Below are positions 1 to 11,120 of a stretch of 64,000 nucleotides of DNA, piece by piece. Source of the DNA: Anomaloglossus baeobatrachus (taxonomy: Eukaryota; Chordata; Amphibia; Anura; Aromobatidae); NCBI RefSeq assembly GCF_048569485.1, contig NC_134356.1:532158556-532222555 (forward strand), read 5' to 3'. The notes under the pieces are model-generated. The model made no database searches. It was not told where the DNA came from and saw nothing but the letters and a program-made list of their open reading frames with translations. How positions within the stretch are numbered: the first letter of the stretch is position 1; every line of letters begins with the position of its first letter. The position numbers were made by a program, and so were the translations under genes.

Positions 1-2855
1 GAGAGCCACACAAAGTCCCCTGGAGAAAAGACAGGAGCCGGGCGACGAAACCGATCGGACACCGTCTTCATACGGTCCTTAGCTGCTTGGATCGACTCTT
101 GAGTCCGATCCCAAACCTCTCTGGCATTAGTTGCCCAGTCGGCCACAAGAGGAGGAGGTGCAGCAGCGGGAAACGGTACCGGTACCCTAGGGTGTTGCCC
201 ATTATTGAGTACGAACGGTGTCTGCCCAGTGGCCTCAGCCAGCGAATTGTTAAGGGCAAATTCTGCCCAGGGTAGGAGGGAGGACCAGTTATCGTGGTTC
301 TCAGCAACAAAGTGTCGAAGGTATAAAATCATAGATTGATTGGTACGTTCAACCAAACCATTAGTCTCCGGATGGTATGCTGAAGAGAGATTCAACTCAA
401 TTTGCAGAAGGCTACAAAGATCTCGCCAGAAACGGGAAGTAAATTGCGGGCCTCTATCACAAATGATACGATCTGGCATCCCGTGAAGCCTAAAGACATG
501 CTTGAGGAATAGTTTGGCTAGTACCCTGGAAGATGGGATTCTCGATAACGGTACGAGATGAACCATCCGGGAGAAATGGTCCGTAATGACCCACACAAAT
601 CTATGTCCCTGTGAACATGGAAGATCACCCACAAAGTCCATGCCTACCACCTCCCATGGTCTATCTGGCACTGGTAAAGGATGCAAGAGCCCAGCCGGTC
701 TCTGCCGTAATGGACGGTTGCGAGCACACGAGTAGCAGGAACCGACATATCTCTTGACGTGGCTGGCTAAGTGTGGCCACCAATACCACCTCTCCAGTAA
801 CTCTCGTGTCCGCCTGATACCAAAATGCCCACCCACCTTTGAGGTGTGGGCCCATGACAGTATATCATTCTGTCGATCAGGCGGAACAAAGGTCTTGCCC
901 GGTGGGATTTGGTCTAACGTCACAGGGGAGAGCGTATGAAAAACCCTGGAGGGAAGGATAAGACGAGGTTCGTCAATCTCTTCCTGGGTAGAAAGCATAG
1001 AGCGAGACAGGGCGTCTGCCTTGTTATTCTTACTCCCAGACAAATAGTTGATGGAGAAGTGAAAGCGGGAGAAAAACAAGGACCAGCGGGCTTGGCGAGG
1101 ATTCAGACGCTGAGCGGTTTGTAAGTACGTCAGATTCTTATGGTCTGTATAGACCTGGAAAGGATGTTTCGCTCCTTCCAGCAAGTGACGCCACTCCTCC
1201 AAGGCTAATCTCAAGGCGAGCAGTTCCCTATCCCCAATGGTATAGTTTCTCTCTGCCGGTGAAAAGGTTTTAGCAAAGAAGAAACACGGCCTTTTTCTAC
1301 CTGCACCGTTCTTTTGATACAAGACCGCACCAGCACCCACTGAAGAGGCATCAACCTCTAAGAGGAAGGGCTTACTCTCATCGGGTCTTTGAAGAACGGG
1401 AGCAGTTGAAAAGTGTCTTTTTACTGCCTCAAAAGCCTGAGATGTCTCAGTAGACCAGGCTTTGGGATTAGCACCTTTCTTAGTCAAGGCCACCAAAGGG
1501 GCCACCAAAGTAGAAAAATGGGGTATGAACTGCCTGTAATAATTTATGAATCCTAAGAAGCGTTGCACCGCCTTCAAGGAATGAGGTTCGGACCATTGCA
1601 GGACAGCAGAGAGCTTCGCAGGATCCATAGCCAGACCCTCTTGTGACATAATGTAACCCAAAAAAGGCAATGAGGACTGCTCGAATACACATTTCTCGAG
1701 TTTAGCAAACAATGAGTGCTCCCTTAAACGGGAAAGGACACGAACGACATCCTGACGATGAGTCTCCAGATCAGGAGAAAAAATCAGGATGTCGTCCAGA
1801 TACACCACTACTGAGGATAACAGTAAATCCCTGAACACATCGTTTACGAAGTCCTGAAATACTGCGGGTGCATTACATAACCCAAAAGGCATGACGAGGT
1901 ATTCATAGTGACCGTCTCGGGTGTTAAAAGCGGTCTTCCATTCGTCACCCTTTCGAATTCGTACCAAGTTATACGCACCCCGCAGATCCAACTTCGTAAA
2001 AACTTGAGCTCCTCTCAGTCTGTCAAAGAGCTCCGAAATTAAAGGTAATGGGTATTTGTTCTTTATTGTGATTGCGTTGAGACCCCTGTAATCTATGCAG
2101 GGACGCAAATCACCCTCTTTCTTCCGAACAAAGAAAAACCCAGCTCCCGCGGGAGAGACAGACTTACGAATGAACCCCTTCTCTAAGCTCTCTCTTATAT
2201 AGGTCGACATGGCCTCCGACTCAGGTATCGACAGGGGGTAAACCCTGCCTTTATGTGGAACCGAACCTGGGATAAGGTCTATGGCACAGTCATACGGCCT
2301 ATGGGGTGGAAGAACCTCAGCACCCTGTTTGGAGAACACGTCAGCGAAATCCAAATAGGGTGTAGGTATGGGAGAGAGATCAGTTGATGCAACCGCAACG
2401 ACCTTAGGTGGTAAGGGAAGACATCGGGACTGACATTTCGAACCCCAACTAATAATGCTGTCAGACTCCCAGTCAATGTGAGGAGCATGAGTCCGAAGCC
2501 ATGGAAGACCCAGAAGGACGTCGTCTATACCCTCAGGCAAAACAAGAAAAGAAATCTCCTCTATGTGACCCTGAGACAGGGAAAGGCGCAAGGGAACTGT
2601 CCTCAATGTAATGGAGTCAGACAACATAGTTCCATTAACAACACGGACAGGAATAGGCGCCTCTAACATGATAGAGGGAATATTGTGTCCCTTTACAAAT
2701 CCTGAGGACACAAAAATCCCGTCAGCTCCGGAATCCACAAAAGCCATAATAGGCCATGTATTCTCAGATAACGAGAGCTGACATGGGAGACAACACTTAG
2801 AGGGTGCAGAAGACGTCTCTAGTAACCCCCCTCTAATGGTTACTAGGCCAGGGAG
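1..2855 (-). CDS. pol: Ty3/gypsy pol polyprotein, truncated by window edge
   Basis: This polyprotein would supply protease, reverse transcriptase, RNase H and integrase for copying and inserting the element. Going leftwards on the minus strand I see an aspartic protease with a VDSGA active site near 2735, a reverse transcriptase with the YLDDI box near 1790, an RNase H region near 1150-1450, and an integrase region from about 900 to the edge with a zinc-binding segment near 740 and a catalytic core near 400-650. Gag overlaps or abuts it in another frame, so the true start depends on frameshifting and I give only an approximate right end. The left end is the window edge. Family assignment is firm; intactness is not fully checked. 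Confidence 0.8.
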
Positions 2856-3667
2856 TTTCCCTGACGACTAGGACACTTGTTGGCATAGTGCCCAGCCTGA
2901 CGACATACGTAACATATAGGATGACCAGACTTGCGTAGTCTGGAGAACGTATGACCTAACTCCATAGGAGTGGGAGATGTTTCAGATGCTGAGGAAGATG
3001 GTAGTGGACCCTCAACAACTGGAATAGCCCGATGCTTAGGGCGTGAGGAAGAGACCTCGAGTCTACGTTCCTTATGGCGTACATCGATCCTCGTTGCTAC
3101 TGTGATCAAGTCCTCCAGAGAAGCAGGGACCTCACGAGTAGCAAGGGCATCCTTGACATAGCCTGCCAACCCTCTCCAGAAGATAGGAATCAACACCTTC
3201 TCTGGCCAATCTAGTTCTGCCACCAGAGTTCTAAAAGCAATGGCATAAGAACTAGTGGATAACGAACCCTGAGATAGATCTAACAGTCTCAGGGCCGCAT
3301 CATGGGTAACCTGCGGACCCATGAATACCGCCTTAAGAGCATCAAGAAAGTCTTGATGTCTCAGAGTAACCACATCAGAGCGCTCCCATAGGGGAGTCGC
3401 CCATTCTAAGGCTTTGTCCTGAAGTAAGGAGATGATAAAGCCTACTCTGGACCTCTCCGTAGAGAAGCGAGAAGAGTTGACCTCTAGGTGTATCTGACAC
3501 TGACTAATGAAACCACGACATGATCTGGCATCGCCAGAATATCTGTTTGGCAGAGCAAGTCGAGGATCATGTGCAGATGTCACCATGGTCTGAGGTTTAT
3601 CCTCTATACTCTTGAGCCGTGACTCAAGTACTTGTATGTAATGGTGTAACTGCTGATATTCTGCCAT
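2843..3667 (-). CDS. gag: Ty3/gypsy gag, 274 residues
   Basis: This is a structural nucleocapsid-type protein of the retrotransposon. The frame is open for 274 residues from an ATG (MAEYQQLHHYIQ) just downstream of the LTR. An N-terminal coiled-coil-like stretch is followed by a retrotransposon gag core with the motif SGDARSCRGFISQCQ around residues 43-57. The C-terminus holds one CCHC zinc knuckle, CYVCRQAGHYANKC, at about residues 251-264. The length and single knuckle fit Ty3/gypsy families of fishes and amphibians. The ATG lies 28 bases inside the LTR boundary, leaving a very short leader. Confidence 0.85.
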   Translation of the reverse strand: MAEYQQLHHYIQVLESRLKSIEDKPQTMVTSAHDPRLALPNRYSGDARSCRGFISQCQIHLEVNSSRFSTERSRVGFIISLLQDKALEWATPLWERSDVVTLRHQDFLDALKAVFMGPQVTHDAALRLLDLSQGSLSTSSYAIAFRTLVAELDWPEKVLIPIFWRGLAGYVKDALATREVPASLEDLITVATRIDVRHKERRLEVSSSRPKHRAIPVVEGPLPSSSASETSPTPMELGHTFSRLRKSGHPICYVCRQAGHYANKCPSRQGNSLA

Positions 3668-3908
3668 AACTGCCAGACCCTTGGCTCAGTCCTAATGTTA
3701 CGGGGGGCTGTCTGATAATAACCGAAAGGAGTATCAGACAGTCAGGGTCCACCGTGCAAAGACTTTGCTGCAGACTATGGCAGAGTGCAATACCTCTGTT
3801 AACTCACAGAAGGATATAATAAGTAAGTAAAGCAATTCCTCCCTTACTTGGAGGGTGTGTGGAATGATCTCTGTTAATAATCACAGAGACAAAGGCAATG
3901 TGTGCGAA

Positions 3909-4146
3909 ATGGCACCTACCTAGGTCCGCTCTTCTAGTGGTGCAAAAGAGACGAACAGCAGCGTAAGCCGCACAAAGCTCCTACCTGCGTTCGCTCCACT
4001 AGTGTGCGAGGATACGAACCACTAGATATGGCACCTGCCTAGGTCCGCTCTTCTAGTGGTGCAAAAGAGACGAACAGCAGCGTAAGCCGCACAAAGCTCC
4101 TACCTCTGTTCGCTCCCCTAGTGTGCGAGGATACGAACAACTGCCA
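3909..4146 (-). repeat. 119-bp tandem duplication inside the gypsy LTR
   Basis: Two nearly identical units begin with ATGGCACCT at 3909 and 4028 and differ at only a few positions. A weaker third relative may begin near 4228. This is probably promoter-region expansion within the LTR. Confidence 0.8.
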
Positions 4147-4613
4147 GACGCAGTATAAGGAACGTTACCCTAGCGGCAAAGTCCACCTACGAGTAGAATC
4201 ACAAGGCCCAGCCAGACCATGTGCCTCAGGCACCTGCCTATGTCTGCTCCCCTAAGAGGTAAGGATACGGACAGAAGCCGAAGCTGTAAGGTATAAGAAC
4301 GCTACCCTGCCGGTAGCGCTCACCTAGCATAGACAGAGGAATGCCTAGAGGAACGCGCACAAAGCGTCTACTCATATGCATGAACCAAGAGGACTGAGCA
4401 CCATGCGGCGTGTGTCAGGGTCTTATATAGACTCTGTGCCTCATCCAAGATGGAGGACACCAGAGCCAATCCGCTGCCAGAACGACAGGAGTGACGTCAT
4501 GCTGGCCTATCACCGAGCAAGACGTCACAAGCACATGACCAGCGACCAATCGGCATAGAAGGTGTCAGAGACATGTGACCTCGTGTCAGCGATGATGTCA
4601 CCCGCACATGTGC

Positions 4614-4830
4614 AATGGCTCCAAGATTGGACTTAGTCTCCGGCGCTCGCACATGTGCAGTAGCAAGAAATCTGGACTTAGTCTCCAGCGCTCGCACATG
4701 TGCAGTAGCAAGAAATCTGGACTTAGTCTCCAGCGCTCGCACATGTGCAGTAGCAAGAAATCTGGACTTAGTCTCCAGCGCTCGCACATGTGCAGTAGCA
4801 AGAAATCTGGACATAGTCTCCAGTGCTCGC
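4614..4830 (-). repeat. 45-bp tandem array in the upstream part of the gypsy LTR
   Basis: A unit containing CTCGCACATGTGCAGTAGC recurs with a 45-bp period about five times. Three central units are identical. Because 45 is a multiple of three, the array keeps several spurious frames open. The palindrome CACATGTG (an E-box-type core) occurs in most units and could be an enhancer element; that is inference. Confidence 0.85.
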
Positions 4831-4843
4831 AGCAACCGTAACA

Positions 4844-5315
4844 CTGTGCAGCTGCACTCGGTGTGCGCTGCTCCCTGCTCTGTGCGCTGCTCCCTGCTCT
4901 GTGCGCTGCTCCCTGCTCTGTGCACATTTAGCTGCAGCACACATCGGGTAATTAACCCGATGTGTGCTGTAACTAGGAGAGCAGGGAGCCAGCGCTCAGT
5001 GTGCGCTGCTCCCTGCTCTCTGCACGTGTAGCTGCGTGCGCTGGTAACCAAGGTAAATATCGGGTTGGTTACCCGATATTTACCTTAGTTACCAAGCGCA
5101 GCATCTTCCACGCGGCGCTGGGGGCTGGTCACTGGTTGCTGGTGAGCTCACCAGCAACTCGTGTAGCCACGCTCCAGCGATCCCTGCCAGGTCAGGTTGC
5201 TGGTGGGATCGCTGGAGCGTCGCAGTGTGACATCTCACCAGCAACCTCCTAGCAACTTACCAGCGATCCCTATCGTTGTTGGGATCGCTGGTAAGCTGTT
5301 TAGTGTGACTGGACC
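4844..5315. mobile_element. Foldback MITE, probably Harbinger-type, cut by the gypsy insertion
   Basis: The segment starts with 20-bp units (GCTCCCTGCTCTGTGC, 4865-4925) and then contains successive short palindromes: CGGGTAATTAACCCG near 4946, a 20-odd-bp stem around 5050-5093, and two stems around CCAGCGATCC and GGATCGCTGG (5172-5298). The right end GTGTGACTGGACC is followed by TTA, the usual Harbinger target triplet. The left end would lie beyond the gypsy element, outside the window. Confidence 0.5.
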
Positions 5316-5337
5316 TTAAGTGTCTGTAGGAGCCAGA

Positions 5338-5555
5338 ACTCTTAATGGATGATAGGGGATCAAATACGTATTACTCTTTGCAAAATGCAAATACATTTAT
5401 ATAATTTATACAATGTGATTTTCTGGATTTTATTTTGGATATTCTATCTCTCACTGTTAAAATTAACCTACCCTTAAAATTATAGACTGTTCATGTCTTT
5501 ATCAGTGGGTAAACTTACAAAATCAGCAAGGGTCAAATAATTATATCCTTCACTG
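5338..5555. mobile_element. Terminal fragment of a Tc1/mariner element
   Basis: The sequence ends in ...TATATCCTTCACTG followed by TA at 5556-5557, and the AT-rich flank with TCTCTCACTGTTAAAAT is typical of the ends of a vertebrate Tc1 family. Only one end (about 215 bp) is present and no transposase remains. Confidence 0.6.
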
Positions 5556-5557
5556 TA

Positions 5558-6156
5558 CTTTTGGGCCACAATTTGTGGCTTAGATGAGGTTTTTGGTTGA
5601 AATCTTGAAAAATGGAATTCAGGTGGCACTGGGAACAGAACTATTACTACAATAAGGCAGGCAATTTGTGCTCCTTCACGTTTCCATTTCAGCAGATCAG
5701 GGTTTTGAGGTGGGCAAAAAAGCACAGTTGACCACATTTGTTTGCCAACCTCAAAAAGGCAGACACTAACGAATTTAAGGCCAGGTAAAGGACAGAGTGA
5801 TTCAGTCTGCCTCAATATAGTTAAGGTTCTATTGGCTTATCTATCTGAATCCAGGTTTTCACAACATCAAATTTAAGACCCGATGGAGCCTTAAATGTGT
5901 GGCAAAAATGCATAATATCTTTCATTGTCACATGCTCCTTCTCCATGTTGTGATGAGAAGCATGTAATGATACTGACTGGCCACCCTGCAAACAGGATTG
6001 GAATTGCATCAGTGAACTCCATTCACTTACTATCCTTATGAGAAGCAGCAAGTGTTATATTTGCTACCACACTTGTAGATAAAGTGATTGGGGACAGAAT
6101 TGTGGTTTCACTGTATATGTAAAATGACAATGAAATTGTTCACAGTAAATTTGGAG
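5558..6156 (-). other. Unassigned stretch with decayed open frames on the minus strand
   Basis: Two adjacent minus-strand frames, 5480-5815 and 5821-6051, read for 111 and 76 residues. The second contains a plausible folded-protein stretch (MKDIMHFCHTFKAPSGLKFD), but I do not recognise the family. The first runs into the Tc1 end, so at most part of it is ancestral coding sequence. It could be a decayed transposon gene or chance. Confidence 0.25.
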
Positions 6157-6159
6157 TAA

Positions 6160-6753
6160 AGCGGGCTTTACACGCTACAATATTTCTAGCAATTGCTAGC
6201 GATATCGTAAGCAAAAGCACCCGCCTCCGTCGTGCATGCGATATCGCGTGTGATTGCTGCCGCAGCGAACATTATCGCTATGGCAGCGTTACACGCACTT
6301 ACCTGGTCGGCGGCGTCGCTGTGACTGCCGAACAATCCCTTCCTCAAGGGGGAGGTGCAATCGGCATCACGGCGACGTCACCGCGAAATCACTAAGCGGC
6401 CGTCCAATCAAAGCGGAGGGGCGGAGATGAGCGGGACGAACATCCCGGCCACCTTCTTTCTTCCTCATTGCGGGCGTGATGCAGGTAAGGTGAGGTTCCT
6501 CGCTCCTGCGGTGTCACACACAGCGATGTGTGCTGCCGCAGGAACGAGGAACTACATGTACAAACAACCATTAACAATTTTTGGTTTTAGGACGACCTCT
6601 CCATGGTGAACCATTTTCACCACTTTGGAGGATGTTTAAGGTCGCTGGTAAGTGTTACACGCTGCGATACCGTTAATGACGCTGGATGTGCGTCACTAAC
6701 GACGTGACCCCGACGATAAAACATTAACGATATCGTAGCGTGTAAAGCCCCCT
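6160..6753. mobile_element. Harbinger-type MITE, 594 bp
   Basis: The ends are inverted: AGCGGGCTTTACACGCTAC at 6160 and the complement of AGGGGGCTTTACACGCTAC at 6753, followed by RATAT on each side. TAA flanks both ends (6157-6159 and 6754-6756), the 3-bp TWA duplication of PIF/Harbinger. It has no coding capacity. The interior is GC-rich and contains further inverted pieces. Confidence 0.75.
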
Positions 6754-6756
6754 TAA

Positions 6757-7142
6757 GGATACAGTATGTGAAGTTTTCAGACTGTCTTGTTTTCTGTCAT
6801 TTTGCATTAATCTGTTTTTTTCCTTCAGACATCTTGCTTCCTGTTCTGCTGCCCTCACCTTGCCCTCAGTCAATATGAATTACTCAAGTACATACAAGGC
6901 ACGCTTCAAATAATTTGCATATAATTTATTTAAAAAAAAAAAAAAGAGTTGCAAACATGTGACATTTAGGCCACTTGATGACCTTCATCGGAAAACTATG
7001 ATTGACAACAAAATTCAAAATTACCAACATGAGAAAAAATACAAAATCGTACAAAACATATATGCAAAATGCAAAGTTCAAAATTCAGCAAGAATAAAAA
7101 GGAAGGGGAAAGGACAATCAAGAGGACCAGCATTGGTAGAGT
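6757..7142. other. Intergenic, nothing recognised
   Basis: AT-rich sequence with an A-run at 6930-6944. The A-run could be the tail of an old retrotransposed copy, but I see no body or target duplication. Confidence 0.4.
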
Positions 7143-7359
7143 TACAGTGCCTTGCTAAAGTATTCGGCTCCCTTGAATTTTTCAACCTTCTTCCACATTT
7201 CAGGCTTCAAACATAAAGATAAAAAATTAAAATTTTATGATGAAGAATCAACAACAAGTGGGACACAATTGTGAAGTTGAATGAAACATTGCTTATTTTA
7301 AACTTTTATAAAAAATAAAAAACTGAAAATTGGGGCGTGCAATATTATTCGTCCCCTTT

Positions 7360-8391
7360 AAGTTAAAACTTTGTAGCGCCACGTTATGCTGCAAGTACAG
7401 CTGCAAGTCATTTGGGGTATATATCTATCAGTTTTGCACATCGAGAGATTGACATTTTTACCCATTCTTTCTGTGCAAATAGCTGGAGCTGAGTGAGGTT
7501 GGATGGAGAGCGTTTGTGAACAGCAGTTTTCAGCTCTTTCCAAATTCTCGATTGGATTCAGGTCTGAACTGTGACTTGGCCATAACAACACCTGGGTACG
7601 TTTATTTGTGAACCATTCCATTATAAATTTTGATTTATGTTTGGGATCATTGTCTTGTTGGAAGACAAATCTCCGTCCCAGTTCAGATCTTTTGCAAACT
7701 CCAACAGGTTTTCTTCAAGAATGGTCCTGTATTTGGCTCCATCCATCTTCCCATCAATTTTAACCATATTCCCTGTCCCTGCTGAAGAAAAGCAGGCCTA
7801 AACCATGATGCTGCCACCACCATGTTTGACAGTGGGGATGGTGTGTTCAGGGTGATGAGCTGTGTTGTTTTTACACCAAACATAGTTTGGCATTGTGCCC
7901 AAAAAGTTACATTTTGGCTTCATCTGAACAGAGCACCTTTTTCCATATGTTTGGTGTGTCTCCCAGGTGGCTTGGGGCAAACTTTAAACAACACCTTTTA
8001 TGGATATCTTTGAAAAATGGCTTTCTTCTTGCCACTCTTCCATAAAGGCCAGATTTGTGCAGTGTACGACTGATTGTTGACTTATGGACAGACTCTCCCA
8101 CCTCAGCTGTAGATCTCTGCAGTTCATCCAGAGTGATCATGGGCCTCTTGGTTGCATCTCTGATCAGTCTTCTTGGTAGATTTGCAGTGGTATGATACTC
8201 CTTCTATTTCAATATGATCGCTTGCACAGTGCTTCTTGGGATGTTTAAAGTTGTGGAAATACGTAATTACTTACCGGTAATGTGTTTTTTCCGAACCCAT
8301 GATGGCACCCTTATTTCGTGGTGCCATCATAGGGTGAGGGAAAAATCTTTTTGTAACCAAATCCGGCTTTAAACTTCCCCACAACAGTATC
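7360..8391 (-). pseudogene. Tc1 transposase pseudogene
   Basis: A DDE transposase that would cut and paste its element at TA sites. In pieces across frames on the minus strand I see the helix-turn-helix region near 8200-8260, a GRVARRKPFFKDIHKRC segment (8030-8050), the CSDEAKM box for the first catalytic aspartate (7907-7930), [11 protein letters not shown]-like sequence near 7800, and [10 protein letters not shown] near 7540-7575 for the final glutamate. Several frameshifts and the nested insertion make it non-functional. The relative at 51593-53174 shows the same domain order. Confidence 0.8.
8261..8342. mobile_element. 82-bp hairpin element nested in the Tc1 copy
   Basis: Compared with the sister Tc1 near 52040-52065, this copy has about 82 extra bases between GTGGAAAT and CTTTTTG. 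AAAT flanks the insert on both sides (8257-8260 and 8343-8346). The insert contains TTACCGGTAA and an internal hairpin formed by ATGATGGCACC and GGTGCCATCAT. No family is assigned. Confidence 0.7.
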
Positions 8392-8811
8392 AACACATGG
8401 TTGAGTCTGCACAGCTCTTCACACGTTGTTTCCCATGGGCATCAGAGTTTTGCTCCAAAGATTCCTAGGCTCAAGAGGAGGAAAGCATCTGCACTGATGC
8501 CCAAAATCTTTGTCAGTTGGATCCTGGCTCAGACCAATCAGGGTCCAAGCAGGATCCCGTCCCTCGTCAACTGATGTTAACCCTCAGGAGTGGAGGTGAT
8601 GGTAATGAGTAGTGATGAGCATACTTGAGGTTTGGTTTTCAAAGCGAACACTAAATTTAAAAATCAAGGTTCGGGTTTGAGAATTGGCTACTGTACGTGT
8701 GAACAAAACTTGTGCGAGCAACGCTGTGCTCTGGTGGCACAATATAGTGACTCCAGCCTCGGTGACATGGCACGAGACTCTTGCAAGCTGCTGACTGGCA
8801 TTAAACCTTGT
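8392..8811. other. Unassigned, with a possible hAT terminus at 8612
   Basis: TAGTGATGAGC at 8612-8622 matches the first 11 bases of the terminal repeat of the autonomous hAT at 26878, suggesting the start of a related non-autonomous copy. The opposite end was not found, and the rest of the stretch is unrecognised. Confidence 0.35.
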
Positions 8812-9789
8812 CCTGCTGGCAGGGCCGGATTATAGGCGGGGCAGACGGGGCTTCAGCCCAGGGGCCCCCACCACAAGAGCCTCTGAGGGGGCCCCCACCA
8901 CCATCTGTGTGTCCACCATTTTATTAATGTCGCAGTGGTTCAAGACCGCACTGTACCTTTAAGGTATTTCAATCCCGGCCATCACTATACTGCAGACACG
9001 CCCACTGCACGCTGTGTGGGCTGCGTCTGCCAGGATGACGTCACCGTGCTGCTGTTTCTTCCTGCCGTAGAGGAGCTTGTGGGAGGACCGGAGGTCTCCG
9101 TGGATCCCGGTAAGTATGAGGTTATTAATCATGGTGCCGGCCGGGCAGGAGACTGCAGTGAGGAGGGCGCAGGACGCCGCTGATAACTCCAGACCGGTTC
9201 CATAGTGTCAGGCAGCACAGCGGCCACTCTGCTATCAGTGTGAGTTCTTGCCGGAGTCTTAACTGCTGCAGATCAGGTCGGGCTGTCAGTGCCGGGTCAT
9301 CGGCCTCATCCCTCCCCTGCAATAACTCACACTGATCTCCAGCACAAACATCACTACACAGAATCCTGCACTGATCACATCTGAGCCTGCAGCACACATT
9401 ACACTATATGGCCCATATTACATATAGAATATGTGAGGTCCTGTAGGTCCAGGTGTGATCAGTGCAGGACATGTATATCTGTGTACATGGTATACCGCAT
9501 CCAGTGTACAGAGTAGTGTGACATACTGTGTACACACATCAGATGGTATATAATAATGTGTATATTGTATAACATCTGGTGTCTGTATCACAGTATATTG
9601 TGTAACAGTCATTTATTCTCCTGTACACTGTACAGGGGCGTACCTTTGGGGGGCATGCGGCATATGTTCCCCTGCACAGCAATCAGGGGGGCACCATTAA
9701 AAAGTGTGAGGCAGCAGTATGATGGGAGAATATTGTAAGTGGACAGTATTGGTGGAGAAAAGTGTGAGGGGCATAGTATAGAGACTGGG

Positions 9790-11120
9790 TAGTGGGGAAC
9801 ATAAGCAGTACGGAGAAGGGGCAGCATGGTGGCCAGTGTGAGGGCACAGTATGGAGGCACAGTATGAGGAGGAGAGGGAATGTGAGACTGAGGTGCGGTA
9901 TAGAGAAGGGGCAGCATGGTGGCCAGTGTGAGGGCACAGTATGGAGGCACAGTATGCTGAAGAGGGGGGATGTGAGACTGAGGTACGGTATAGAGAAGGG
10001 GCAGCATGGTGGGCAGTGTGAGGGCACAGTATGGAGGCACAGTATGAGGAGGAGAGGGAATGTGAGACTGAGGTGCGGTATAGAGAAGGGGCAGCATGGT
10101 GGGCAGTGTGAGGGCACAGTATGGAGGCACAGTATGAGGAGGAGAGGGAATGTGAGACTGAGGTGCGGTATAGAGAAGGGGCAGCATGGTGGCCAGTGTG
10201 AGGGCACAGTATGGAGGCACAGTATGCTGAAGAGGGGGGATGTGAGACTGAGGTGCGGTATAGAGAAGGGGCAGCATGGTGGGCAGTGTGAGGGCACAGT
10301 ATGGAGGCACAATATGCTGAGGAGGGGGAATGTGAGACTGAGGTGCGGTATAGAGAAGGGGCAGCATGGTGGCCAGTGTGAGGGCACAGTATGGAGGCAC
10401 AGTATGCTGAGGAGGGGGAATGTGAGACTGAGGTGCGGTATAGTGACTGTATAGTGAAGGAGGTAGGCAGTATAGAGTATAGAGAAGGGGCAGCTTGGTG
10501 GCCAGTGTGAGGGCACGGTATGGAGGCACAGTATGCTGAATAGGGGGGATGTGAGACTGAGGTGCGGTATAGAGTTGGGGCAGCATGGTGGGCAACGTGA
10601 GGGCACAGTATAGAGGCACAGTATGCTGAGGAGGGGGAATGTGAGACTGAGGTGCGGTATAGTGACTGTATAGTGAAGGAAGTAGGCAGTATAGAGTATA
10701 GAGAAGGGGCAGCTTGGTGGCCAGTGTGAGGGCACAGTATGGAGGCACAGTATGAGGAGGAGAGGGAATGTGAGACTGAGGTGCGGTATAGAGAAGGGGC
10801 AGCATGGTGGCTAGTGTGAGGGCACAGTATGGAGGCACAGTATGCTGAGGAGGGGGAATGTGAGACTGAGGTGCGGTATAGTGACTGTATAGTGAAGGAG
10901 GTAGGCAGTATAGAGTATAGAGAAGGGGCAGCTTGGTGGCCAGTGTGAGGGCACAGTATGGAGGCACAGTATGCTGAGGAGGGGGAATGTGAGACTGAGG
11001 GGCGGTATAGTGACTGTATAGTGAAGGAGGTAGGCAGTATAGAGAAGGGGCAGCATGGTGGGCAGTGTGAGGGCACAATATGGAGGGCACAGTATGCTGA
11101 GGAGAGGGAATGTGAGATTG
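9790..11120. repeat. 90-bp minisatellite, about 13 units, inside the hAT
   Basis: Units contain GGGGCAGCATGGTGGCCAG and recur at 9908, 9998, 10088, 10178, 10268 and 10358 with an exact 90-bp period. Three later units carry an extra block of about 41 bp (GACTGTATAGTGAAGGAGG). The period is a multiple of three, which creates long but meaningless frames on both strands. Confidence 0.95.

Larger units (their letters stand above)
1..4843 (-). mobile_element. Ty3/gypsy LTR retrotransposon, 5' LTR, gag and most of pol (fossil)
   Basis: Read on the minus strand the order is LTR, gag, protease, reverse transcriptase, RNase H, integrase, which is the Ty3/gypsy order. The element runs off the left edge inside the integrase region, so its 3' LTR is not visible and LTR divergence cannot be used for dating. 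Gag and pol lie in different frames, as in families that shift frame between them. In the parts I read, the coding region looks largely open, so this is probably one of the younger LTR insertions here, but I did not check every codon. It inserted into a foldback repeat whose right part resumes at 4844. Confidence 0.9.
3696..4843 (-). repeat. 5' LTR of the gypsy element, 1148 bp
   Basis: The right end reads CCGTAACA at 4836-4843 and the left end TGTTACGG at 3696-3703, giving the usual TG...CA termini as an 8-bp inverted repeat. Gag follows immediately on the minus strand. The LTR contains two internal tandem arrays, annotated separately. Its partner LTR is outside the window. Confidence 0.85.
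7145..8391 (-). mobile_element. Tc1 element of the CAGTGCCTTGC family, truncated
   Basis: The left end is a Tc1 terminal repeat, CAGTGCCTTGCTAAAGTATT, preceded by TA at 7143-7144. The body matches the copy at 51593-53174 in opposite orientation as far as about 8391, where similarity stops near the start of the transposase, so the other terminus is missing. A small element is nested at 8261-8342. Confidence 0.85.

Noticed and set aside
4497-5051. Frames of 109-184 residues in the gypsy LTR and the adjacent foldback
   Set aside because: They follow the 45-bp tandem array and have no protein similarity.
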